Source of the DNA: Entamoeba histolytica HM-1:IMSS
Lineage: Eukaryota > Evosea > Mastigamoebida > Endamoebidae
Assembly: GCF_000208925.1 (NCBI RefSeq)
Contig: NW_001914967.1
Coordinates: 1-48,081, forward strand
Direction of reading: 5' to 3'
DNA: 48,081 bases
Positions 1 to 11,513 of the stretch are shown piece after piece. The notes below the pieces were generated by a model. That model was not told the DNA's origin. It worked only from the letters and a program-made list of their open reading frames with translations, and made no database searches. Position numbers and translations under genes: made by a program. The stretch's first letter is position 1; each line of letters begins with the position of its first letter.

Positions 1-469
1 TTGTATAATGATTATTGATAATTTTTAATGGTAGTTTGTATTTATTAAAAGAAATCAAAACATAATTAAAGTATAATTATAAATATATTCGAATATTAAT
101 ATGTTAGTATGAAGTACTAAAATAAAAGTAATACTATACATTTTTATTATGTTCAATCAAAGAATTTAATTGAAAATGATTGAATTGATTATTTTATTTT
201 GGTCTTTTTTTATTCTTCTTGACAAACACAAATTAATAATAGAATATAAGAATAATTAATAAAAGAGTAAGAAAGATGAAATAGAAACAAAAGAATAAGT
301 ATTTTGTTCAATGGTTTATGATAATTTTAGAATATACCAAACTAATTTTCAAAGATTTTTGGTAGTAGGCATTTCATATTTTTGTTTACCAAATTTAAAA
401 TATTAAAAGACTGAAATAATCCCAAGAAACACAATTTTGTTATAAATAAAATTTGATAAGAAAGGAAAG

Positions 470-1180
470 AAGATATTTAAAGAAAAAAAGAACAGAACTT
501 CAAACAAGAAATCATAATACATATATGAATACATTAAGTATAAAGTAAGAGATGAAAGACTTAATTAAGAAAGAAGAATCTAGTAATTAAAAGAAGTGAA
601 AGTAGAAATGAAGAAGTACAAAACAGGGAATATAAAATAGGAAGAAATAAGCAAGAGAAAGTTAAGAGACACTATCAAACATATAGAGGAGATGAATAAA
701 GAAATATAAAAAGAAATCAAAAACATGTAATTAGGAAATTAAACAAAGTAATGTGAAAGGATAATAATGAAAAGCATCTGATGAGATGACCATTTCTAAG
801 AGTAGAATCTAAATAGAAAAGTAATACGAAATAAAAAGGACATTCAAATGATTAATGTGGTGATCAAATGAATGAAGAAATTAAAAGTAGTTTGAAGTTG
901 TTTTTTGTATTTATTACTTAAGGAAACATTAAGAAAGCTTCATGATATACCACAGAGAAATATCATGAACAACTATCCAAATAAATTATTACCTCGAGTT
1001 CATGATCCGAGTGTATGGAATTCACATAATCGAAACATGTTACAATGAAAAGGGATATAAATTGAAAATGAAGTTGAAGAAAGTAATAAAGAAAATAAAC
1101 AACTCATAGAAGATAAAAGTGATAATATAAAAAACAAGAAAAGAGAATAGCAAGAGTAGAAGATAAAGAATAGAAATAAA
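470..1180 (+). pseudogene. Possible decayed coiled-coil coding region
   Basis: One forward frame reads as Lys/Glu-rich, coiled-coil-like sequence interrupted by many stops, mostly TAA/TAG where CAA/CAG would fit. Around 900-1075 the base composition is less AT-rich and the frame stays open for about 50 codons, with a fragment containing LLPRVHDPSVWNS. I do not recognise the protein. In DNA this AT-rich, random stops are common, so this could be chance; confidence is low. Confidence 0.25.
939..969. repeat. 9-bp perfect inverted repeat (hairpin)
   Basis: TTCATGATA at 939-947 is followed after 13 nt by its reverse complement TATCATGAA at 961-969. It lies inside the less AT-rich island of the decayed region. 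No function is evident. Confidence 0.5.
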
Positions 1181-2628
1181 TATAATTGAATAAATTATTT
1201 AAAATATTTATGATAAAAATATAAAATAATAAAAAATAAACATAATAATAATAAGAAGAAATGTATAAAGAATAGAATAATAAATATAGATAGTATCATA
1301 ATATTAAACAACAAATGGTTATAACGATTATACAATAAATAAAATTGTATTTAATATTTATTTAATATTTTTATTAGTTATTATAAATATAACATTATTT
1401 CATTCATTATTTAGTTGTTTATTTTATTATTTTCATTTTTATTTATCTTTCATTATGTTCATTTCATTTAGTTATTCTTATTTCTTATTCTTCTTTATTC
1501 TTTTATTATCCTTTCTTTTTTTCTAGAAGTATTTATTCTATGATATATTATTTCATTTTTTAAGTTTTTATTCAATCAATTGTTATTTAATTTATTCTTT
1601 TTATTATTTTCTTTATCATATTCACTTTCATATTTTATCATTATCATATCACTTCTTATTATTTATTTCTTATTTATTTTCTTATTAATATTTATTATTT
1701 CATTCTTTCTTATTCTTTTTATTTCTTTTTGTATTTATCTTTCTTTATTTCATGGATTATTTCATCATCATTCTCATTTAGTTTGTATTATATGTTATTT
1801 TTATCATTAATTTATGTAACTGAATGATTGTATAAAGAATAAAATTCAAAGAACATCACATAATATTTAAAACATATTCCAAATAAAGAAACATTTCATA
1901 TCATTTAGTATGTTAAAAGGTGTTGTATAGAAATTGTTATAAACACATTTAGATTATGATTTATTATTTATTCATCTTATTAATTGTATTATTATTTTAT
2001 TTTATTTCATTATAATAACAATTTTAACATATTTATTTAACATATTAACTGTATTATGATAGAAAATAACAACATAATGAAATAGAATGAATAATAACAT
2101 GAAAAATAAACAATATAAATAATAGAAGATAAAACAACAGAATAATAAGAGAAATAATAATAAACAAATATATGAGTAATATGGAATTAATTAATATAAT
2201 TTCATTGTATTTTATGTTAATTATTTTCATTCCTTTATTCTTTATTTTAATTTGATTTGTTTTTCATCTTATTTTTGATAATAATGAATCAAATCATTAC
2301 AATGAATAATTAATATGTTTAAATGAATGAAGTGTAGTTATGAATAAATTATTATTTTGCAATATTCAATCATTTGCATCATTTCAAATATGAATTAATT
2401 CATTTATCTAATCATTGAATATGAAAATAAACGAAGAAATAAAAAGAAGAATATAACATTAAGAAATAAAGAAATAATAAATAACAAATAAATGAATAAA
2501 ATGAAAATGAGAAGATGATAGAAAGAATGAAATGAATAAATTAAAAAGAAAAATAAGAACTTAATAATAAATATGAGATGGAATAAAATAACAAAAAAAT
2601 AAAAAGAAAAACTAAAAAATCAACAAAA

Positions 2629-3166
2629 ATGAGAATAACACAATCAACATCAAATAACAAATCAAATGACAAAACAAAAGAAATAATCAAACAACTAGAA
2701 GAATTGACAGAAAAAAGAATAAATAATATACTATTTGATTCATATATCGATGGTTGGAGTGTTAATACATCATTATTTGATCAAAGAATATGGAAGAAAG
2801 AACATATAATAATTATTATTGAAGATGAAGAAGGAAATAAATTTGGAGGATATGTTAGTGAGAAAATTGATAAAGTTAGTAGGATATATGATTCAAAATC
2901 ATTTGTATTTTCATTAGATTCAAAAGGAAGAATATATGAAATGAAGAAATTTGATATTGAAGATAAACGATATGCATTTAAATTATATAATCAATCAAAT
3001 AATTATTTTTGCATTTGGATTAGATGGTATTATTATGTATAAAGAAAATGATAAAACAAAATCATATTGTAAACAACATTCATTTGAATATGAAGGAATA
3101 TCAAATGCACTTTGTGGAAAATATTATTTCACACCAAAACGAATCATAGTAATTGAAATGAAATGA
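2629..3166 (+). pseudogene. TLDc-domain protein gene with a frameshift
   Basis: Two overlapping + frames (2629-3042 and 2951-3166) together make one Entamoeba-type TLDc domain protein of about 178 residues. The first frame carries the N-terminal part (ILFDSYIDGWSVNTS, then NKFGGYV and KSFVFSL). The second carries the C-terminal part (SFEYEGISNALCGK, TPKRIIVIEM). The switch is at a T run at 3006-3010: removing one T joins ...YNQSNNY to FAFGLDGIIM. The C-terminal EYEGIS motif is shared with the intact TLDc protein at 30079-31566. TLDc domains are linked in other eukaryotes to oxidation resistance and V-ATPase regulation; the role in Entamoeba is not known. The shift lies in a homopolymer, so a sequencing error is possible. 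No GTATTTAAA-like element is seen before the ATG, which supports a dead copy. Confidence 0.75.
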
Positions 3167-4568
3167 TTCAATCTGGAATTAATTGAAAATGAACTAAAAA
3201 AGAATAAAAACAAATCAATGAAGAATATGAACAGCCATTTCGTTCATCTGCCAATGAATGAAATGGTGAAATAAAAATGGAGATAATTCAATGTTGATTT
3301 ATTTTATTTCATTTGAAATATTCACATCTAATGATGGTATTTTTAATTAATAATAAAATAAATAAGAAAGAAAGAGAAATAACCATTTTATTTGTATTAT
3401 TTCATTGAGTTAATTCATTTGTTTATTAAAAATCTATTTCTACAAGACAACACACAATGAAAATCACTTAGAAATAATTTACACAAACAAATAGATTTAT
3501 TTGTCAGTATTATAGATATAATTAGTCATTATCAAACAAATAATATTCAATAATTATGTTATAATAATTATTTTGATTATAAATGTGATGATCAATTCTC
3601 ATTTAAAACACACTTATAATAAATATAAAAGTATTAGTATAATCATAACTACACTACTGAAAGAAGAATATTTAATCAATAATAATATGAGAATAAACAA
3701 AACAATTGAAAAAGAATTAAGAATAAAAGATAAAATAAGAAAAAACAAAAGAAAGAAGAGAAGAAGATAAAGAGAAAAAATGAAGAAATGATAAAGAAGA
3801 TTGAAGAAGTAGAAAAATATAGAGAGATTTATATTAATTAAAACGATTGAGTTTGATTGAATATATTTTATTTATCATGTGATAATGAATTTGAATTATC
3901 TTAATAAAGATAATATCTATATTAGAAGGGAATTTGTGGTTTAAAATATTCATTTATTTAATGTTTGTGATATTTCCGACATAATATTTATGAGTTTTAA
4001 TACAATTGAAAAGAAGAATAAATAAAATGATAGAAAAGAATAAATAAAAAGAAAAACAACAATATCAAAAAGTATTGATTTATTCAATATGTTGAAGATA
4101 AATATGAAATATCATTTTATCAAAATAATAAATAATGAAATAAATTTAATATATTAATATTTTCTTTATTTTTATTCATTTCTTCATTTCTTCATTATTT
4201 ATTATTTTAATTTTTCTTATTTCTTATTCTGTTAGATACTATTAAAGTAATATTTCTAGAATACTACCTTTTTCCATATCTATTTTCTTGTAATACTTTT
4301 TTACCAACCATTATAAAATGTTTTGGCAAAAATATATTACTTTTGAGTTTATTTTATTTTTTCTTTCTTCTTTTTGAGTTTAAATACCATTTTATAACCC
4401 TAGTTATTATTCTTTTACTATTTTATTATTATTATTTTCTATATTATTATTTTTTACTATTTTCTTTTTTTCAAAAAAGATTCATTACATGAAACACTAC
4501 AAAAAATTTAAAAAACAAATAATAAAAAAAGATCAATTAATAGATATATCCACAATTGAATATTATGA
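3167..4568. other. AT-rich intergenic region
   Basis: I see no recognisable gene. The only open frame (3573-3770) is Lys/Ile/Asn-rich low-complexity sequence without features of a real gene. Composition is T/C-rich on the + strand near 4150-4460, just beyond the 3' end of LINE copy A. Confidence 0.6.
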
Positions 4569-4988
4569 TTATTGAGAAGTGATTATTTCAGTTTCTTCAA
4601 TATGCTCTATTGGTGTAATAGAGGTCATTTCTAGCATGCTCGCATTAGATTGTTCTTCTTCTAATGTGCTTCCAGAATTGAATGTGTAAAATATTAAGTC
4701 TTTCATATTTTTTATTATTATTGTTCGTAGGATTTTGGGGAAGTGTAATTGTAATTTTAGTGTTTTTAATCTTCTTGCTGACTCTTTGTGTATTAATCCA
4801 TTTATTGATAATATAACAGATATTATTTCTACATATATTATTTCTCTATTATTTCTTATTTTCTATTTGAATTCTTTGTATTTATTTATTTTGTGAATAT
4901 AATTTAATTCTAAATTATTATCTTGACATATAACAACATCATTAATATATCCTTTCTTTTCTTTCATATTTTGATAATATTATATAGC

Positions 4989-5618
4989 TTATCTTCTAGC
5001 ATGGAAAGAATGGTCACTAACAAATAAATCAATATTGTAAGTTATGACCATTTCATCATTATTAATACATTTTGGGTGATTATTAAAATCAATTGCATCA
5101 AATTCATTAAAATATGTAATTAATATCTGTTTAAATATTTGTTTACAAACATAATCATGTTTTAATATTTGATTCTTTTTCATTACAGGACATCCTAACA
5201 ATATATGACTAATAGATGCTATTGTTTTATGAAAATGTTTACAATATTTTAATGCCTCATTTTGGAGTATTTTAGATTTAATATTTCCTGTCATAGTTAC
5301 TCCTTCTTGCATTTTTACTATTTGGAGGAATGCATTTCTTTTTATGTTTAATGACTTCCATGTTGCTACTGTTAATTTCTTATCATTGAAAGTGCCATTT
5401 GCACATCTTATATATTCTCCACATTTCTTTTCTTTCCATTCACTTAAATATCTTTCATTTAATTCATTATTTACCAATTCAAATATTTTCTTTACATTGT
5501 GCTTTCTTTCATTTAATTCTATTATATTCATTAATTCATTAAAATTAATCTTCTTACCAAATGCTTTCTTCATTCTTTTAATTATTCCATTTGAACTTTC
5601 TTTTATTATTTCTATCAT
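4989..5618 (-). pseudogene. LINE copy A ORF2 fragment: zinc finger and endonuclease region
   Basis: A 209-residue open stretch of the decayed ORF2. It contains ATWKSLNIKRNAFLQ, then the Cys/His finger CKHFHKTIASISHILLGCP and KHDYVCKQI typical of R2/R4 LINEs. It stops at a TAA exactly where the endonuclease PD motif is expected (ARR-stop-A-I). Beyond the stop the same frame continues with KGYINDVVICQ, which supplies the second Asp of a PD-X(n)-D motif, and SINGLIHKESARRLKTL, also found in LINE copy B. Confidence 0.85.
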
Positions 5619-5639
5619 TTCTCCTATTCCTGTGTTTGA

Positions 5640-6545
5640 TATTTATATTTTAAATATATTCTTAATAATTATTTACCACATTCATCTCTTGCTGACATTA
5701 TTCCTAATCCCATTTCATTTATTTTAACATATAATCTACTTTTTGGGATATTTCTACTGTATAATTGGAGTTGTATCAATGAATTTCTTATTTGTTTATC
5801 TATCTTCTCCAATTCTCCTAGTTTATATTTGACAATACTAAATCCATATCTTAATTTGGAGATTATATCACTATTAATCTTTCTTATTGTATTGAGGCTG
5901 CTGTATTTCATAGTGTTTAGTGATGATAAAATAGAAGATACATCATTTAATATTCTTGTACAATATTTATTAATATTTACTTTATCTCATATTTCAATAC
6001 CAAGATATTTATAATGATTATCATTATATACTCTTGGTAATTCAGCTAATTCTCCATTTATTTGACTATTAATATTATTCATTATCACACTCTTTTCTAC
6101 ATTAATTTTTAATCCTATTCAATTAAATATTTCTTTAGTTAATTTGTGTGCTTTTTCCATTTCATCGAGGCTATTATTCATTATCTTTAAATCATCCATA
6201 TAATATATGTGATTTAACTGGACTTGTTTTTCTTCTCAATTCATTTTAATATTTAATTTGCTTATTTGTTTATCTAAATATTTAGATATTACATCAATAG
6301 ATAATACAAATAAAAGTGGAGATAGGCTGTCACCTTGTATTATTCCTCTTTCTACATTAATCATACCTACACTTTCTTGATTGTAATATAAATTAAGATA
6401 TGTATTATTTAATATATATAATATACTATTAATTACTGCTAGTTTGATATTAAAATATATTAAACATTATTTAATCCATTGATGATTAATACTATCATAT
6501 GCTTTGGAGACGTCATAATATGTTTCTACCAACTTCCATTTAGCC
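5640..6545 (-). pseudogene. LINE copy A ORF2 fragment: reverse transcriptase domain
   Basis: The minus-strand frame from motif A to the thumb is readable with only four in-frame stops: one TAA after HQWIK and three TGA at 6236-6238, 6119-6121 and 5987-5989. RT palm signatures QGDSLSPLLF and YYMDDLKIM are intact. The longest stop-free piece is 5669-5911. A frameshift near 5640 separates it from the endonuclease segment. Confidence 0.88.
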
Positions 6546-7559
6546 TTTATTAATAATTGATTGATTATAGTATTGTATAATAATCCTTCTTTTGATGATA
6601 TGTGTATTTCTTACATCCAATTTGATTTAATGATAATTGTTTTTCAATTTGATTTAACATCAATTTGATTTTCTATTTTCATTTTTAATATTGATGTGTA
6701 CACTTTTAACAGACAAATTAAACAATGTAACATTCTGTAATTTGATTTTCTAATTTATTTCATTTCATATAATAATGACATTGATGAAATGGATATTAAA
6801 TTCATTAAAATTACATAGCAAACATTAAATAAATTCAACAAATAAATTATTTGATATTCTAAATATTTAAACAAAACAATGTATTTAACTAATTGTATGT
6901 ATTTTATCAATAGTAATGAATTAATAGGATAATATAATTGAATAAGAATTATTATTCATATTCTATTAACAATTATATATTCAATTAATACAATATATAA
7001 ATTAATATTTAAGTAAAATAATGTAATAATAAATTGATATATTCAAATAAAGAAATTAATAAAAGATATATTATTTGATATTCATCTTCTTAAGATTTAT
7101 TTATATGTTATCTCTTTGCATATTTTATCATTTTATATTTCATCTTATTCTTTTCATTTTTGTGTGTATTTGTAGTAATTTATTCATTTGTTTTTATTAT
7201 GATATATTATCATTCATAAAATGTAATAGTTATTTTAATTTCAAATATTGATTAATAATGAACAATTTACTTAATCTACATATTTTGAATATATTATTCT
7301 TTCTATATTTCTTTGACTTCTTTCATGTTTATTAATATTAATGATGATAATGGTTGAAACTACAATATGAATATAAATATAATAAACAACAATATAATGA
7401 ATAATAAAAGAAATAGAAAGATGATATTAATGAAATGATGTAATTTATTACAATGTCATAATAATTAATGAAATATACATCTTCATATTCTTTCATTTCT
7501 TCGTTATCATTCTTATTCTTTTTATTCTTATAATTCATTACTTGTTATTATTGTTTTAT

Positions 7560-8400
7560 TCTTTTCTTATATTTATTTCTCTTTTTATTTTGAATATATT
7601 CTTATTCTCATTTATTTTCATTTTCTTGTATTAATCTTTCTATTGATTTTTTACTTGTTACTTTATTTTTCTTTCAAATAATCGTAATGAAAATCATTTA
7701 TAATTTGTTAAATTTTCTTCTTTTTATTCAATTGTGTTTTGATATTCTAATAAAAATGTGGTTATTTTCTTATGTTGACTTTCATCTCTTTATTGGATTT
7801 CTTCGTTAACTTTCTTTTTGAAATTCATCTTCACTTGTTGTTATTACACTAACTATTACAACATTAATTGAAATGTTATTCATATTTGCGTTTCAGATGA
7901 GTATGTTATACTCAAATTTACTTCATCTTTATTCTGGTGTGTTTTCATTTTCTAATTTAGATATTTTATATTTCCTGAAGTATAATTATTGTGATGGATT
8001 GTTTACTTCTGATACTTTCTTTTCAGAGTAACCATGTTATTTAAATACTTCTATCACATAATTGTTTATCTCATTCTCTTATTTCTTCTTTAATACCACA
8101 ATCTTTTCGTTAATTTATTAATAATTTTGTTCTTTTTCTATTCTCTTCTTTATTTTCTCTATTTCTTTATTATTTTATTATTTTATTTGCATTTTCCTCT
8201 TCTTCATATCTATTCTCTTATTCTTCAAATATCTTTCTCTTATTTATCTTCTTTAATCATTTATTATTTTATCATCTATTCAATTAGACTCTTTTGTTTA
8301 TCATCTTCTTCTTTTCAACTTCTTTTTCTCATTCAAGAAAATACCATCTTCACCATATTGTTGATAATGTATATTCTTTACTCTTATTTTTCTTAATTTC
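7560..8400 (-). pseudogene. Possible decayed coiled-coil/ORF1-like region
   Basis: One minus-strand frame reads as plausible Lys/Glu/Asn-rich protein for about 250 codons, containing NKEIEKIKKRIEKEQNY, EKIVVLKKK and SKFEYNILI, but is broken by about 20 stops, mainly TAA. It lies on the same strand as LINE copy A, at about the distance where ORF1 sits upstream of ORF2 in copy B, so it may be its ORF1. I could not align it with copy B ORF1. Chance is a real alternative in this base composition. Confidence 0.25.
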
Positions 8401-9068
8401 ATATATTTCTTGTTGTGCAATGATTTTAATTTCTTATTCAAAGAGTCTTTTCTATTATTCTTGATTTTGTATTTTTATCATTTCTTTTCTTTTATTTCTG
8501 TTTTGAGTTTTATTTTGATATTGTTTATACATTCTTTGAGTGTTATTATGATATTTATTTATATTTTGATAATATCTGTTTTGATTGAAAATGTTGTTAA
8601 AATATTTATGATGATGACTATGATTGAATTAATGTGTGAAATGAATCATATAACTATTGATGTAATTGATTTGATGATAGTTATGGTTATGATTATTGTA
8701 GTTATTAATGATATAAATGAAGTATTTCTGTCAATACAGATAATACTTATTCATTCATTTTTCTATCATTTATATTTCTTGGCTGGTATGAATTTCTCTT
8801 TCTTTTGTTATTTGTTTTCATAATATTTGTTGTGTCTCGCATATTGAATCTTTTTAATTGTAATGATGTTAAAATATAATGATAATAAACTAAAATGAAA
8901 AGAAGAAATTAAAAGATTAAAAAGATGAAATAATTATTGAATAATAAGATCACAAAGACACATAAAAGTATATTATAACAAACTAAATATAAAAGACATT
9001 TATTTATATTCTTGTATTGAAGTTATATTTATGCGATACTTAGAAGAATATTTTATTGAATTATATTG

Positions 9069-9248
9069 GCAACGAAAAAAGCAAATAATTGAAAAAGAAG
9101 AGAATGAATGATATAAAAGAATAAAAATAAATTAAGAAGTAGAAGAAGATGAAGAAAGAATAAAAGTAGAAAATAGAGAATATAAAAATAATATAAAAAT
9201 AATAAATCACAAAGAGATAATAAAAGAAGAAAAGAAGAAATAAAAAGT
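9069..9248 (+). repeat. Dispersed A/G-rich repeat, copy 1
   Basis: About 180 bp that closely matches 47291-47479 in the same orientation. It includes a run of 47 identical bases (9081-9127 against 47304-47350) and further matching blocks such as GATGAAGAAAGAATAAAAGT. The sequences flanking the two copies do not match, so the ends are near the stated coordinates. One frame reads as Glu/Lys-rich coiled coil with a few stops. Confidence 0.8.
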
Positions 9249-9810
9249 GTATTTTTATTTTAAAAATTAGAAATATGAAATAAAAGTGTCTAATTTAATG
9301 TTGTAAAATAATTAATATTATTTTATTAATGAAAAATATTTTACTATTTTTATGTTTATTATTTATATGTATAATTTCATTATGATGTTTATTATATATT
9401 CAATCATATGTGTTATGTTATTATTATAATATATAATAAGTGATAAAATATAAATGAAAATGATATGAATATATGATATAGAATATAAAAACAAAAGAAT
9501 AATAAGAATAAATGATAAATAAAACGAGAAATGATAATAAATGATATAATAATAAATTGAAAGTATAAAAGATAAAATTAATATTAATATAAATCAAAAG
9601 AGAATAAATATAAATTGAAAATAGATATAAATGATAATAATATAAAAGATGAATAAGATGAATATTCAAATAAACAAATACATCTAAATAGAAAAGAATA
9701 ACAATAAGAAAATCTAAATAATATAAACATAAAAACATAAAATAAGAATAATATAATAATATAATAATATAGAGATAATAAGAAGAATACAATGATATAA
9801 ATAATATAAA

Positions 9811-9850
9811 TATAAAAATAAATATATAAAAATAAATATATAAAAATAAC
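9811..9850. repeat. 14-bp tandem repeat, about 2.9 units
   Basis: TATAAAAATAAATA is repeated exactly at 9811-9824 and 9825-9838, followed by a partial third unit ending at 9850. It is a simple AT minisatellite at the end of a C-poor tract (about 9421-9880 on the + strand). Confidence 0.8.
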
Positions 9851-10029
9851 ATATAAATAAAAGAATAAAAAGAATAAAAATAATTAAATATGATTCATCA
9901 AATCATCTATTTCATTAATATTTCATACAAAATGATTATAAAATATAAACATAAATATTTACGTATTCTGTATTTATCATATTTTTTATTTATTTTACGA
10001 GCAAAATATAATAAATGGAAAATTCTATG

Positions 10030-10049
10030 GATGCAAATTATTTTGCATC
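10030..10049. repeat. Short inverted repeat GATGCAAA/TTTGCATC
   Basis: GATGCAAA (10030-10037), a TTAT loop, then TTTGCATC (10042-10049) form a perfect 8-bp stem. The same GATGCAAA core recurs several times near 47480-47580. No function is known to me. Confidence 0.5.
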
Positions 10050-11464
10050 TTTTTTTCATTTTTGTAAATTATTTAGATGCATTTTTTCTTTGCTATTTTT
10101 ATCAAATTATCTTTGTTTCATTTCATAATTATCATTATAAATTGATTAATATTGCTATTTATTAAAAAAAGAATTTAATTAAATTTATATTGATTCTTCA
10201 TTATTATTCATCGTTTCTATTATTAATGAAATTATAAATTATTGTATCATTACTTGTTGATGAAATTTGTAGTAAATTTTATACATATTAAATCAATCAA
10301 TATCAACAAATTCATTGACATTTATTTTATTCATCTATAACTTCATATTCTAAATGAGTAATATCTATTTGTTTCTTCATTATTATCAATATTTAAAATA
10401 ATGTGATTATATTTGAATTTTCTGTTTATTTCAATTTAACAATATTTCATTGAATATTATTCTTATTTTTAACATTGAATATCTTATTCTTATTATTCAT
10501 AATAATCAAAACATTGATTATTTTCTTTTTGATTTGTATTTATTTATCATTTTCCATCTCATTTTTTTGAATATTCATTTCTACGTTATTCTTTATTTTT
10601 TCATTCATTTGAATACTATGACATTTATTTTATCGTTGTTCAAAGAAGAGTATTATAATATATTGAAATGAAATATGTAAAATGATAGATAGAAAGAAAG
10701 TATCATAAACTACCTTAATTCACTTTTTTATCATTAATTATTAAATAAAAATGTCTTTAACAACACTGCTTCATTGTTTAATTTAAATTATTTCGATATC
10801 TTTCATTAGTAATTTTGTAAAATTAGTATTATTGATATTATTAAATAACAACATTTCTATTTTCTATTTCTTCTATAAATAAAACATTATAACAAACACA
10901 TTACTTGATTTTATATATTTGTTGTTTAGTTTGATTTATGTTTTACACAAAAAAATTAAATATATATATATAAATGTCTGTCTATCTTTATAAATGATGT
11001 TTAACATATAATTTCAATTGGCATTATTGTAATTAATTTGTCATTTATTGTTTATTTTTGAATTCTTTTAATTAAGAAAAATGAAATTGTATTTTATTAT
11101 CATCATGATTATATAACATTTATTGATTCTGATTGATTTAGAGATATTTTTGAGAGAATAATTTATTAAATCAATATCAATGAAATATAAGATGTCTTTT
11201 TGTCAATTTCTTTCTTAATTAATTTTATTTCTATCTTCAACAACTTCTCTTACTTCTCATTCATTACTTTTATAATTTCATTTAATATATTCAATTTTAT
11301 ATGTTTCATTAATTAACACATTATTTTAAATCATGTTCTGAACATATTATTTTACACATTTCTTTTCAATCATGATTATTCAAGTGTTTTATAGTATTTT
11401 TATTTCATTATGTATTTCAATATACAATAAAAACACAAACAAATGAAATATTTCATCTTTTGAT

Positions 11465-11513
11465 GATTGTTTCGGATGATGTCCTTCTTGATGTATTTAT
11501 TTGTGAAACAATC
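11465..11513. repeat. 9-bp inverted repeat
   Basis: GATTGTTTC (11465-11473) and GAAACAATC (11505-11513) form a perfect 9-bp stem with a 31-nt loop. It stands in intergenic DNA with no gene nearby. Confidence 0.4.

Larger units (their letters stand above)
1..2628. other. Gene-poor AT-rich region
   Basis: No convincing intact gene. Tracts on the + strand switch between A/G-rich (about 240-860 and 2400-2620) and T/C-rich (about 1380-1810); the short open frames in the T/C-rich tract encode only F/I/L/Y/S-rich low-complexity peptides and are composition artefacts. Positions 470-1180 are described separately as a possible decayed coding region. Confidence 0.7.
4569..6750 (-). mobile_element. 5'-truncated, decayed non-LTR retrotransposon (LINE copy A)
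   Basis: Conceptual translation of the minus strand gives nearly all of an R2/R4-clade LINE ORF2 C-terminal two thirds. In order: an RT segment with VYTSILKMKI and NQIGCKK (about 6750-6600), motif A YYDVSKAYDSINHQW (about 6530-6470), GIIQGDSLSPLLF (about 6345-6305), YMDD (6191-6202), thumb, Cys/His finger with HILLGCP and KHD (about 5250-5130), and a restriction-like endonuclease ending with a Glu/Thr-rich tail at a TAA at 4569. In-frame stops and at least one frameshift (near 5640) make it non-functional. ORF1 and the ORF2 N-terminus are not recognised upstream, so the copy is 5'-truncated or too decayed there. The clade assignment follows known EhLINE elements and is by motif only. Confidence 0.9.

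Noticed and set aside
1580..1810. Possible small membrane protein (F/I/L-rich)
   Set aside because: Pure low-complexity product of a T/C-rich tract with no upstream promoter element or conservation signal.
8127..8823. Two consecutive hydrophobic open frames on the + strand
   Set aside because: Same composition artefact; the opposite strand reads as decayed Lys/Glu-rich sequence.
9424..9852. 142-codon Tyr/Ile/Leu-rich frame on the minus strand
   Set aside because: Lies in a C-poor AT-rich tract and includes the 14-bp tandem repeat; no protein-like domain.
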